Source: Pachyseris speciosa
Lineage: Eukaryota > Cnidaria > Anthozoa > Scleractinia > Pachyseridae
Assembly: GCA_016490735.1 (NCBI GenBank)
Contig: JAEMWC010000081.1
Span: forward strand, 1,222,501 to 1,286,500
Direction: 5' to 3'
DNA length: 64,000 bases
In this document: positions 23,082 to 33,690 of the stretch, piece by piece
How the letters are laid out: the number at the start of each line of letters is the position of its first letter
Position numbering within the stretch: position 1 is the first letter of the stretch
Program-made: the position numbers and the translations under genes
The notes under the pieces: generated by a model
The model's database searches: none
The model's input: the letters and a program-made list of their open reading frames with translations, nothing else
What the model was told of the DNA's origin: nothing

Positions 23082-23265
23082 TCCTATGGGTCAAGAACAA
23101 CACTTGAAAAGTGAACAACATCGCGTGCATTCTCGATTCCTATTACAAAACAATTGTAGGGAAGAGAATTTTAAGTACATGTTTACATGTTGAAGCGATT
23201 ATCATTTTGCTGAATTCTGCACGTGGCGAACAGGTCGAAACGATTAAAAAGGCGCAGGATTGATC

Positions 23266-24747
23266 ATGGCAGACAAAACCTCGGCCTTTACGCCCTCTCC
23301 TTCAACTAACACAAGGCCGCCCATTCGCGAAGAGATCGCTTTAGGAGCAACAACAACAGAAGCCGAATCCAAGCCGACTATTGTGCCTTTGGGGCAGAAA
23401 GCGCCTTTGATACGTGGAGAATCCGAAGCCGGTAAAAGCTTGGTTGGGCTCAGCCTCACAAGAATGAATTTGTCGCGAAGTCTGATGAGATTACGGTCCG
23501 CCACGATGACGATGTCGCTGATAGAGAGGCCCTCAGACGATCGTCGCGCTAACGCGTTCCTCGCCGGATGGAATGTGACAAATCTAATTCAAGGCACCGG
23601 GATTTTGGGAATTCCGTACGCTGTGAAGCTCGGAGGGTGGGCCGCTGTTGTTTCTATCTTAGTATGCGGCTTTCTCTGCTGTTACACTGGGAAATTGTTG
23701 ATCGATTGCCTCTACGACGAGTCCAAACGCACGGGGCAACGGAAAAGGGTTAGGGTCAATTTCCCAGAGATTGGCGAAGCAGTGTGGCCAGGATGGGGTA
23801 ACAAGATCGTGAGCATAGTACAGGTTTGTGAGATGTCCGGAATAGCTGTAACCTATATTGTTTTGCTGGCGAGCATTTTCCTTGATTTCTTTCACAACCT
23901 GACTTCCATGGACGTCTATAAATGGACAGTGGTTGTGGCGTGTTTTGTCCTTCCTGGAATCTTTATCACCCGCGTGTCGGTGATAGCGTGGATCAGTATG
24001 ATTTCGGTTTTCTCGCTGTTCTCTGCCGTGCTGACCATCATAATCTTCTGCATCACTGAGTACAAGGATATGAGCATTCACAACATGCCCTGTTTCCAAT
24101 TGAACTCTTTTCTCATTGGCTTTGAAATTATTGTGTTCAGCTTCACTGCACATGCTGTGTTCCCTGGAGTGGAAGCAAGCATGCGATATCCAGAACAGTA
24201 CCCCGTGATGCTAAATATTGCATTTGCCAACTCGACCATCACAAAAATTATTTTGGGCTTGATGGCCGTATTTCGATATGGCCATGAACTAAACCAGGCC
24301 GTTACCATCAACCTCAAGACCAGCCCTGCGTTTTACATCTTGTCAAACACGTTTGTGGTTGCCAATGTAGTCCTTGCTTTCCCACTGGTCATGTTTGTCG
24401 TTTTGGAGACATGGGATACGAAAATGCTGCCCCACTTTCCTCACTTGGCCAAAGAGTCCAGTTATCACTGGATCTGGTTGCTTCTGACGCGGCCACTGCT
24501 CTTCACGTTTGGTGTCTTTCTGGCCATCACTGTTCCTCATTTTGGTCTTGTTATGGGGTTATTGGGCAGCTTGACTGGCACTAGTTTGTGTTTCATATTT
24601 CCCTGTATTTTCCATTTGAAGCTGAAGAGGAAAAAACTGGCATGGTACCAAATAGTCTGTAGAGTGGCCATCATAATTTTTGGAATTGCCTGCGGCATTC
24701 TTGGAGCAGCATTTACTGGTATTGAATTGGTCAATGTAAGCAGATAA
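23266..24747 (+). CDS. SLC32 (VIAAT)-like vesicular amino acid transporter, copy 4
   Basis: Intronless, 493 residues from the ATG at 23266 (MADKTSAF). The polar N-terminal tail has QKAPLI at 44-49, at the place where the other copies have an acidic ExxxL[LI]; the acid is replaced by Q. Core: 'SLIERPSDDRRANAF' lead-in, WNVTNLIQGTGILGIPYA at 102-119, a 'CCYTGKLLIDCLYDES' loop like VIAAT, 'SFTAHAVFPGVEASMRYP' (G to A change in the EG pair) and 'VPHFGLVMGLLGSLTGT'. About ten membrane segments. It lies in tandem between copies 3 and 5, about 175 bp after the hAT-like element's right duplication. Substrate unknown. Confidence 0.94.
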   Translation: MADKTSAFTPSPSTNTRPPIREEIALGATTTEAESKPTIVPLGQKAPLIRGESEAGKSLVGLSLTRMNLSRSLMRLRSATMTMSLIERPSDDRRANAFLAGWNVTNLIQGTGILGIPYAVKLGGWAAVVSILVCGFLCCYTGKLLIDCLYDESKRTGQRKRVRVNFPEIGEAVWPGWGNKIVSIVQVCEMSGIAVTYIVLLASIFLDFFHNLTSMDVYKWTVVVACFVLPGIFITRVSVIAWISMISVFSLFSAVLTIIIFCITEYKDMSIHNMPCFQLNSFLIGFEIIVFSFTAHAVFPGVEASMRYPEQYPVMLNIAFANSTITKIILGLMAVFRYGHELNQAVTINLKTSPAFYILSNTFVVANVVLAFPLVMFVVLETWDTKMLPHFPHLAKESSYHWIWLLLTRPLLFTFGVFLAITVPHFGLVMGLLGSLTGTSLCFIFPCIFHLKLKRKKLAWYQIVCRVAIIIFGIACGILGAAFTGIELVNVSR

Positions 24748-25467
24748 AGTAAATACAGTAGTGCCCTGAATGCAGGTACCTGGTGGGCTCCGAAAATCAG
24801 TTTCCTGCAAATTTCACAGTTGATCGAACAGCTTTGTTCTTTTGGAATTGAAACATTTTGCGAGGCTTTGATCTCAAGATTCGAACACAGAACATGCGTG
24901 TTTTGCAAAACATTGCATAAATCACTACATTTGACTCATGACATCACTGGACGGCATTAACGCCCAGTGCTTTCAGACGCCTCTCTCCCCAAGTGATTTA
25001 GCGAGCGGAGGAGGCGGCTGTTTAATATGAAATATTGCATTTTTCCTGTGAAAATGTATCTTTCATTTGGAATTAGTAGACGATCCTTCTCCTTCATTTT
25101 AGTGTGAAAAGGGTATAAATCTGCTCTTTTGGATTTTGCAATTTGCAAAATAGAGTTTCCACCAAAAATTCATATTTATGGTATGTACCAACCTCTAAAT
25201 ATGACAATTATAGACCCATCTATAATGACATACAACAGTTATTGTTTACATAGACTTTCACTCCACAAAATGAGCACTGTGATTGGTTGGTTCTTGGTAA
25301 CATGCCCCTGATCAAATTCAAATGTATCCCGACCAGAATAGAATAAAATTCTGCAGTTTTTGCCCTTGCTGGATGCCAGAGGACATGATTGGTGCATGAC
25401 TAAAAAGTGGCATGATCTCAGCACATGTTCAAGTCAGCTTGAAACATTTGTAAATTATGCATTCAGC
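24748..25467. other. 3' flank of transporter copy 4
   Basis: Possible AATAAA at 25342-25347 and another at 25638-25643; which one is used cannot be told. Otherwise unassigned. Confidence 0.4.
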
Positions 25468-25566
25468 TAGCCTCCTACATAGACGTTCTTTTGGCTTGTC
25501 ACACAATCTTTCCTCCCCAATAAATAATTGCATGACGAGCCAAAAGAACATCTGCGTAGGAGGCTA
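25468..25566. mobile_element. TAGCCTCC-end MITE, ~99 bp
   Basis: Inverted ends 'tagcctcctacatagacgtt' and 'tgcgtaggaggcta' with a further shared 'cttttggct'/'agccaaaag'. Flanks GCATTCAGC and GCGTTCAGC form a 9-bp duplication with one mismatch. It has the same end style (TAGCC...GGCTA) and duplication length as the element at 10400-10554. Confidence 0.85.
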
Positions 25567-27288
25567 GCGTTCAGCAGGCTTGCCCTAAGAGTGGCTTCAG
25601 CTTACTTGATGACATTAATTTGTGAAGTATCCTTGTGAATAAAGAAGTTGTGTTCTTGTAATAGAGTGCCGTCTTTGTTTTTTGTTTTTGCTGTGATTGT
25701 TGAAGTGGAAGTCTAGATATACAACCAAAGCACTAATTAATGTGTGATCCCTCTGGAAACTAGTTAGTTTTGTTTTCCCTCGAGCCCTAACTGTTTCCCT
25801 TGGGACCATATATCAAGTGTATATTGTATCTACGTGATCCATGGTGACCAGTATTTCCAAGAATGAAACTGACATTTGAATTCTTCTTTATAACTTATGG
25901 CAAATGGAATTTTGAAGATTTCCTTGGAAATCTCTCTGAAAATAAACATTAATAAAAAAAAATAGAAAATAAAATAAATAAAAATATCACCACACTTAAA
26001 AAACAGTTGATAGTTTTCAAATTCTTCATGTTTTGGCATAAAGAGAAAAATTCATGGCTTCATATCATCAATAAACCAGGGAAATTCCCAAGGAAATTTG
26101 TTATCAATCTATTTTCTTAAACTTACTTTTCAAAGTGCTTTGGGTAGAATAAAACTGTCCATGTTCTTGTGTAAAAGAAATTTTGTTGTAAATACTTAAC
26201 GATTGCCCATGGGGCTTATTTAATACAATACAACAAGAAAGAGGGGCTATTTGGAAATTATAATTCTAAAACATGAATTTAAAAAATTCATGTCATAAAA
26301 TCAATTTTATATTGCTTTATTATTAATTAAAACATGGTGCAATAACATGTTTATGCAAGTGCAAATTATTGCCACAAAAATGGTATTGACCTTAGTGGAA
26401 ACACATCTAATGTTAGTGACCACTTGTGTTTTTTACATGTAATTTTTTTGAGAATTTGTTTTTCCAATATTTCAATATTTTGTAATTTTATTGGGGTAGG
26501 GAAACAAGCTTGATGGAGTATAACGTGTATGGATTGAAGGATAAATGTTGTACATAATTTATTTAATGTCAATAGTATTATAGATGACTGTGGTGTTGGA
26601 GAAGCATTGAGAATTAGCTTGTCAAGTGAGAGTTCAGCAATAAATTTCTCCTGAAGCTCCAAACACTGAGCTGAGCGACTTCTTTGTTTCTGCGTACACT
26701 GTACCGAATAGCTGATGTACTAGCCTCCCACACAGTCGTTTTTAGGGGAGTCGTATTTCACCTCCTTCCCACAAATGTTACTCCCCTAAAAATGAGTCCA
26801 TGGGAGACTGATCACGAACAAAAATTGACAAACAAAAAGCTCAAAGGTCCTAGTGAATCACCTGCGCTTCCTTTTCTTCTTTTTCCTTTTCTTAAGTAGA
26901 ATTCCTGGTGTGTAGATAACGGGAAGTGCCACTTTCCCCTTAGGATCGGAAACTGACGACGAAGACGGGACGTTCCCGCTTTTGGGCGTCATAATTTGCA
27001 TACAACAATTGAAAAAATTACAGTCATAGGGCAATGTGGGGTTTCTCTATTTCTCTTTTTTTTTTTCTGCAGACAGTCGGGCAGCAAAGAGAGTGAATAT
27101 TAAATATATACAACATAAATATGCGCCGGAAAAACTGAGACACATGTATGCCGTAAAGTACTTCGAAAGGCTGAATGCGAACGACTGTTGGTTTCAGTAT
27201 TTCTTGGCTGAGAACTTCATCCAGAATGTTTTGGATTTTTCTCGGATTTGAGGCTGAATTAGTTTTGAAACGTTCAGTAGTTTTGCAG
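25567..27288. other. Intergenic; small TAGCC-type inverted repeat near 26721-26796
   Basis: At 26721 'tagcctcccacacagtcg' starts a short element with 'gtttttaggggag' mirrored by 'ctcccctaaaaa'; its right end is degraded. A frame of about 60 codons near 27070-27251 follows a good-looking 'tttttttctgcag' acceptor but matches nothing I know. Confidence 0.45.
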
Positions 27289-27296
27289 ATTACGTC

Positions 27297-27354
27297 TAGC
27301 CTGCGTCGCAGACGTTAACTAACCGGGGTTAGTTAACGTCTGCGACGCAGGCTA
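27297..27354. mobile_element. 58-bp perfect hairpin with 8-bp target duplication
   Basis: 'tagcctgcgtcgcagacgtt' reads into its own inverse finishing 'cgtctgcgacgcaggcta' with almost no loop. The flanks carry ATTACGTC on both sides (27289-27296 and 27355-27362). It has the TAGCC...GGCTA ends of the elements at 10400-10554 and 25468-25566. Confidence 0.9.
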
Positions 27355-27479
27355 ATTACGTCGAAAGTACAATACAGCACAGTTTTCGGTTACCGATACC
27401 AATATGTTTTGTGCTGTCGATTCTTGCACGGGGAAAATGTGGTCACTTACGACAGGGGGTCACTTTAATCTTTAATCAT

Positions 27480-28316
27480 GGTACTCCTAAAACAGTAATG
27501 ACTATACTAGGAGAGCTAATTACAGGATAATAAATAATAAATTTAGATTTATTTACATAAAACGTAGGATAAAATAACATAATAGATAAAGTTTTAAAAA
27601 CAAAATAATATAAATAATGTAATAATAAAATTAGTATCAACTAATCCGACCTAATAAATGAGAGAGCATTTGATTTAAATGTATCTAAATTATCAATATT
27701 TGTGGAGCTTAGGGGTATGTTGTTCCATAAAGCTATTGTCCTCGGATAAAAAGAATATTTATAAATATCGTTGTTGACTTTCACTTGTTTAAAAGGACAA
27801 CAGTTTGGAGCTCTTGATGGCCTTTCATTCGGTCTGACATCAGGTGGAAGTGATATGCCAACATGGCCCATATAGATTTTATAAAACATGGTACCTTGTG
27901 AAAGAAGTCTTTGATGATGGAGCGAGTCCCATCCAAGACTTTCAACCATTGGTGTAACGTGGGTATAACGCGAGTAGTCATTGAAGACATATCGAGCGGC
28001 TCTTCGTTGGACAGATTCAATTTTGTTTATGTTCTGGTGCCTGTATGGATTCCATACACAGGACGCGTATTCGAGTTTAGGCCGTACAAGAGTACGATAT
28101 GCCGTGTCTTTAACTTTATGGTTACAACCGCCCAGTACTCGGCGCAAAAGACCCAGAGTTGAGTTAGCATTTTTGCAAATGATGTCTACATGTTCATTCC
28201 AGCTTAAGTTGCTTGATATCGTAACACCGAGGTACTTTGTTGAGTTAACTTTGGATATAGCATCGGGATTTTCAGTATTGAGATAGGAGAGAACGCAGTT
28301 TTGTAACAACCAGTCG
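27480..28316 (-). mobile_element. Non-LTR retrotransposon fragment (C-terminal RT part), LINE type
   Basis: On the minus strand, an open frame of about 222 codons (28309-27641) carries the typical end of a LINE reverse transcriptase polyprotein: 'KYLGVTISSNLSWNEHV', 'LLRRVLGGC', 'LVRPKLEYASCVWNPY', 'VQRRAARYVFNDY' and 'MFYKIYMGHVGI'. Palm and endonuclease parts are absent, so this is a 5'-truncated insertion. It is a different lineage from the LINE at 39650-41905, whose equivalent region reads 'SHFDYCNLVWGNCG'. Boundaries are approximate. Confidence 0.88.
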
Positions 28317-28691
28317 GGATTGAAATAGAGAGTTTTCGGTTGTATGAATGGAACTACCGCTTAATAAAAGAACAGTCAGAACAAGGCGGTTTTTCGAATA
28401 GACGGATCAGTTTAAGTTCTTCTGACTGAGGTTTAATGCCACACAACAAATAATTTCCTATATTTTAGTGGGATAGCGCAGCCATTGCAGCGAATTACTT
28501 TTTCTTCTTGGATGAGTACGTCTAACAAGGCGGCATACGTTAGCTGAAAAACATGGCCGATAAGACTGGCTACCCTTTGTCGTCTACCGTCAAGAAAGGC
28601 GAACCATCTTTGAAAAATACGCTTTGCTCAAGTTGAATGAAGGAATGACGATCTCGTTAAAATTCACGCTTTTATTTTGAACACATAATAG

Positions 28692-28746
28692 ATTCTGACG
28701 CCGTTTAGTGAAGATTTCGAAAAACTTCACTAAACGGCGTCAGAAT
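28692..28746. repeat. 55-bp hairpin
   Basis: 'attctgacgccgtttagtga' is mirrored by 'tcactaaacggcgtcagaat' around an 11-base centre. Arms of about 22 bases are exact. It resembles the other short foldback insertions. Confidence 0.85.
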
Positions 28747-30935
28747 GGCTTCAAAATCGGTACAAGAGACAAGTACGCGACATATTTGAGGTAGGAAAAC
28801 TTTATTTCTGATTAGATAGTTATTTACACATTTTTTTTACAAACCGCCGACTTTTCCATACAATTCTCTATATAAACAAGCTGATGCAGAGTCGAATTTA
28901 GAGCTTGGGAAACCTGTGCGACAACAAAAACAGAAACTAAAACAATAAAATAAACAATTAAATAAATAAGTACATAGATTCAATCACGAGAAACGATTTG
29001 ATTGGGAGATAAAAGACTGAACAGCATAAAACAAGTTTACATTAATTTGAAAGTTAATACCTGGAACTCCATTAATAGATTGACTGACCAATCAGGGTTA
29101 AAAGAGACCGGGCAAGACTGGGCAGGCCTATTGTTGCTATTGTACTAGAGCGTCGCTCAACAGTATGCCTATCCACTTATTAGTACGGAGGAAGACACTT
29201 CTTACTATGGAGGAAGACACTTATTAGTATGCAGGAAGACAGGGGAAGACAGAGACGGGGTTAATTATTAACACGATATACTGCAACTTCCAACAATGCG
29301 TTTTATTGTCATGTTTATCACCGCAGTTTGTGTGTTATTTCTTGGTATCCTAAAACAAAACAAAAAGCAACAACTGCTTATTAACAAATAACGGGCAGCC
29401 AATCAAGCCTGTTCATGGAAAGTAAGATGGCTCTGGCTACAACCAGAGGAACACGGTGCCAAACTGTATATAGCTGTTCAACAAAAACGCAGAATAAAAG
29501 AAGCACTGATCTTGACGACCTTTATGCACTCATGATCTGAACATTACTGCAAACTAACAAGTCAATCAATACTCCAGAATAAGCTTTACAACAAGATTAA
29601 TTTTATATTTTTGTTGTTGTTTGCATGTTTAATCGTTAATTGTCAATTGTTACAGTATTTGTTGTCAAGTATTTCTTTTAATTTCTTCTAGTATTAGCGT
29701 GAAGCCACTTAGAAGTGTAAAAAAAAAAAAAAAAATAAAGCTAACAAAGAATATAGTCGCTTTTTTCAGTTTTCAAGTAGTAATTAAACTCTTGAGATTA
29801 AATTTCAGAGCTGGTGGAGTTTTTAACGTGATTTGACCTTTCTGTGGCACGTTGTTTTGAAAGTTCAAAGGTGATGAAAAAAAAAATCTATATTCATATT
29901 ACGTACTTAATATTTTACGTTTTTCAGTGGAAAAGATCTCAAATAGTTTCAGACCAATAAATTATACCGGCAGAGGGCATGTATGAAATAAGGGACATGA
30001 TAAAAAGAAAAACCAAAACGAAAACAAAACAAAACAAAAGCAAAGACAGACAAAAACAAACAAAGGCACCAAAATATTCTCTCCTTGACCCCATTGTTGA
30101 CCCCAACTCATACTATAGTCATACGATATTCCTCTCCGAAATAAAATGAAATGTCATGCTTCCGTTCTTCCTGAAAGATCAAGGCCACTATTCTACTATT
30201 CCTCCTCAAAAATTTTCCGTTTTCCTCATTTCCAAAATTCTCTTCATGCCGGGTCTGACAAGAGATCAAAGTACAGGACGTGACACCGTCACGCAATATC
30301 ACTGACTGAAAAATACATCTTCCAGTTATTAGCTTTGTGACCCACAGATATTGCATTAAAAAGCACAGCTAGAATTGAAATAACTTATTTGAGAGACTGC
30401 CAAACCTGTTGTGTAAATCAAAACACGTGTCAACCCGTAACCTGCGAACTTGGTTGAAGTCTTATGACGCTCCCCAGGGCCGACCGGGCCGATCCTATGG
30501 GAGTTGGAGTGGTCAGTTAGAGATGAGTTTGATAGACCTAAGCAGAAGTTGACGTTAGAAAATAGATCTAAAGTAAAGAAGAAAAAGAATTCCTTTTCAA
30601 GTTGTGTTGTATTGGTACGTCCTCGCTGGAGAGAGTTTGCCAAACATAACAGAATGTAACATAACAAAGCCAATGTGTGTTCATGAAAAGTAACGCAACT
30701 TATTATTGGTCATTGTGTTTATTGATTGAGTGTACACTAAGTGTTCTAAATCCCCGCATGTGATTGCGTGTGCTCGTTGTTTGCTTATTTTAATCCTGTG
30801 AATCTCGTGAACTTGTGCCTTCAAAGTCTGGACGTGAACATCGAAAGATCAGTCAGCTTTTTACAGCGAGTAATAAACCTCGGGGGAGTTGATTCATCGA
30901 GGAACAAAGCCTTTCAGTGAGTCTTCGGTGAGAAG
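28747..30935. other. 5' flank of transporter copy 5; short tandem and A-rich tracts
   Basis: Three imperfect ~25-bp units containing 'ggaagacac' lie at about 29176-29245. A-rich low-complexity sequence lies at about 30001-30062. The promoter of copy 5 should lie within the last few hundred bases before 30936. No other feature is supported. Confidence 0.45.
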
Positions 30936-32390
30936 ATGGCGACCGTAGGGAACGAAGACATAGCTTTGAATAGCCGGCAGACGGCAGTAAATGACCAGCC
31001 CACTGTTGTAACCTTGGACGAACAAACACGCCTGTTAGGAGGACAGAGCGCTTCGAGATTCAGGTCGTCCTCCGGGATCATGGGAGCTAGTCTCTCACGA
31101 GGAGGGTTCTCTCAGAGCATTCAGAAGCTGAAATCAGCGACCATGACTGTTTCACTGCTAGAGAAACCTTCAGATGATCGTCGAGCCTCGGCGTTCCTGG
31201 CAGGTTGGAACGTAACAAACCTCATCCAAGGAACTGGGATTCTCGGGGTACCGTATGCCGTGCGGATGGGAGGCTGGGCTGCAGTGGCTGCAAACGCGCT
31301 CGTGGCGTTTCTGTGCTGCTACACTGGAAAGCTGTTGATCGAGTGTTTGTATGAAACGTCCAGGCGCACGGGCCAGAGGAAGCGGGTTCGGGTCAATTAC
31401 CCGGAGGTCGGGGAAGCTGTGTGGCCCCGGTGGGGAAACCAGATTGTGAGCCTGGTGCAGTTCTGTGAGATGTTTGGTGGTGTAGTTACTTACCTTGTTC
31501 TACTGGGAACCATTTTCAGTGACATCCTTTACAAGTTTGCACCTTTCGACATCTACACTTGGTCTGCCATCAGTGCCTGTGTAGCCCTGCCTGGATTCTT
31601 CCTTCGTCGGGTGTCGGTGATTGCCTGGATCAGCATGATATCAGTGTTTGCCTTGATGTCGTCTATCCTGACGATTATCATCTACTCCATAACTCAGTAT
31701 CAGGACATGTCCCCTGACAAAATTCCTCCATTTGACATCAATACATTTCCTGTTGGCTTTGGTGTGATCGTGTTCAGTTACACTGCACATGCCGTGTTTC
31801 CAGGTGTCGAGGGAAGCATGAGACACCCAGAGCAGTACCCAATGATGATGAATGTTGCCTTCCTCCTGGCAGCCATTGTCAAAGTTGCCTTTGGTCTTCT
31901 CCCAGTGCTGAGATTTGGCAGTGGCACAGAACAAGCCATCACCGTTAACCTGAAGAACAGTGAAGAATTCTACATCCTGGCCAATGTTTTGGTTGTAACC
32001 AACGTTTTCACAGCATTTCCTATTGTAAGCTACATTGTGCTGGAGACCTTTGACCAAAAGATATTGCCTTACTTCCCTCACCTTCAGAAGGACACAAAAT
32101 ATCACTGGTTTTGGATCTTAGTATCACGCCCCCTTGTGCTCTCCTTTGGCCTTCTTCTGGCCATCGTTGTGCCTCATTTTGGCTTAGTGATGGGTTTGGT
32201 GGGCAGTTTTACTGGTACATGCCTCTGTTTTACGTTCCCCTGCATTTTTCACATGGTTCTAAAATGGAAAGAGCTGAGGTGGTATAACATTGTAGTCAGG
32301 GTTTTGGTTACAATTTTTGGCCTTATCTGTGGGGTACTTGGTATTGTATTTACTGCTAAAGAACTCGCAAGGGCTGTAAGAGGTATCTGA
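30936..32390 (+). CDS. SLC32 (VIAAT)-like vesicular amino acid transporter, copy 5
   Basis: Intronless, 484 residues from the ATG at 30936 in 'agaagATGGCG'. The N-terminal tail has EQTRLL at 29-34, an acidic dileucine motif. Lead-in 'ATMTVSLLEKPSDDRRAS', then WNVTNLIQGTGILGVPYA at 91-108, 'CCYTGKLLIECLYE' at 127-140, 'SYTAHAVFPGVEGSMRHP' at 281-298 and 'VPHFGLVMGLVGSFTGTC' at 412-429. About ten membrane segments. VIAAT proteins swap luminal protons for GABA, glycine or related amino acids; this copy keeps the whole core, so transport is expected, but the substrate cannot be read from sequence. It is the last transporter before NOSTRIN. Confidence 0.95.
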   Translation: MATVGNEDIALNSRQTAVNDQPTVVTLDEQTRLLGGQSASRFRSSSGIMGASLSRGGFSQSIQKLKSATMTVSLLEKPSDDRRASAFLAGWNVTNLIQGTGILGVPYAVRMGGWAAVAANALVAFLCCYTGKLLIECLYETSRRTGQRKRVRVNYPEVGEAVWPRWGNQIVSLVQFCEMFGGVVTYLVLLGTIFSDILYKFAPFDIYTWSAISACVALPGFFLRRVSVIAWISMISVFALMSSILTIIIYSITQYQDMSPDKIPPFDINTFPVGFGVIVFSYTAHAVFPGVEGSMRHPEQYPMMMNVAFLLAAIVKVAFGLLPVLRFGSGTEQAITVNLKNSEEFYILANVLVVTNVFTAFPIVSYIVLETFDQKILPYFPHLQKDTKYHWFWILVSRPLVLSFGLLLAIVVPHFGLVMGLVGSFTGTCLCFTFPCIFHMVLKWKELRWYNIVVRVLVTIFGLICGVLGIVFTAKELARAVRGI

Positions 32391-33308
32391 TTAACCAGTG
32401 TCTAATTCCCGTGTGTGTTTCTCAAACCTCAGTGACATTTCATGCTAGATCATTCTTTTTCAACCAGTATCTAATTTAGTGGAGGTAGTTAGATGTAAAA
32501 CCGTCTTTGCCAAATCTGACTTATCATCATCATCACAGCTAAATTCACTCCTGGTGGAGGAACCCCTCCCTGGATTGATCCCACCGGTATCTGTCCTCCA
32601 ACTTATAACATTCCATTAATTTTGTTATTTTATGTCATTTTTATGGTCCAGTTCCTTTTAATTTCAATTTTCAGTTTTATTTTTCTTTTAGTTTCAATTT
32701 TAATTTCTACACTCTGCAAGTGACTGACATTTTTGGATACAGTAAATGTTCATGGAGGCTCCCATAAAACCCACACCAGGATGCAGGTTTTAGGAAAAGA
32801 CAGGGAATTGGTGATGAGGGATTCGCCTCCATTCAGTGTAATTGAAAAGGTGTTTTCTTTGACCTTTTGTACTTGAATAGAAGGCAAAGGTGTTTTCCAT
32901 TTTGGGAACAGATTTTTTTCTGGTCTGAAAGAGGGATCTCATTGAAAGTTAGGGTACGATTGCATGAGCCACCTCTAGATTTTGAAACACTCAACCTATT
33001 TCAGACCAGAAGATGTCATTTGCTTTACCAAATTTAAGCCACAATTTGTGATTAAAGTACTCATTCTCAAATCAATAACAGTTTTCAGACCTGGCCAACT
33101 TAATAGCTACCTACTTCCAGACCAAAGGGGCTAAAGACTGAGACCCATTTGGGCCACACATAACTGTATACTGGTGAGTGGCAAGCACCAAAGCAAAAAC
33201 AGAGTTTACGTTTTGGTCTTTATTTTTGGAATGGAGAGGATCGTTAAGTTTTAAATAGGATTAAAATAAGATTTTCCACATTATCTGTACTCTAGCAATC
33301 CTATTACA
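32391..33308. other. 3' flank of transporter copy 5 with a diverged ACCCTATTT-type repeat
   Basis: Near 32930-33170, phrases 'caacctatttcagaccag' and 'tttgggccacacataact' match the dispersed repeat at 9044-9418 in diverged form. Otherwise unassigned. Confidence 0.5.
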
Positions 33309-33310
33309 TA

Positions 33311-33690
33311 CAGTCAAACCTCAATCATCCAGACCTCGATTATCCAGACTATTTCTTCTGATCCCAGAGTTATCATGAATATTAACAAGGCACCATGAAG
33401 ATCCCTAGAAACTATCATGATTATGAATTATTTTCAATTTAAATTATTAGGTTTAGTTTATGTTTATACATAAAGGTTTGTTTTCTTTCAAAGAGCAAAT
33501 GTTTTAGACCAAAGTTTTTGCATGAATTTTCAATTCTACACTACAGTCTGCTATTGTATTAAATTCTGATTTGCAAATTATTTCAGTTGTGTTTGTGTCA
33601 TCAATATTCATATTTTCGATTATCCGGACTCTCAATTATCTGGACTATTTACTCCAGTTCCGGCAAGTCCAGACAATTGAGGTTCGACTG
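33311..33690 (-). mobile_element. pogo/Tc1-mariner-like MITE, copy 2 (inverted)
   Basis: Starts 'cagtcaaacctcaatcatcc', ends 'acaattgaggttcgactg', flanked by TA (33309-33310 and 33691-33692). Its right half reversed matches the left half of the copy at 4327-4713, including 'gtctggacttgccgg', so it lies in the opposite orientation. Confidence 0.87.
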
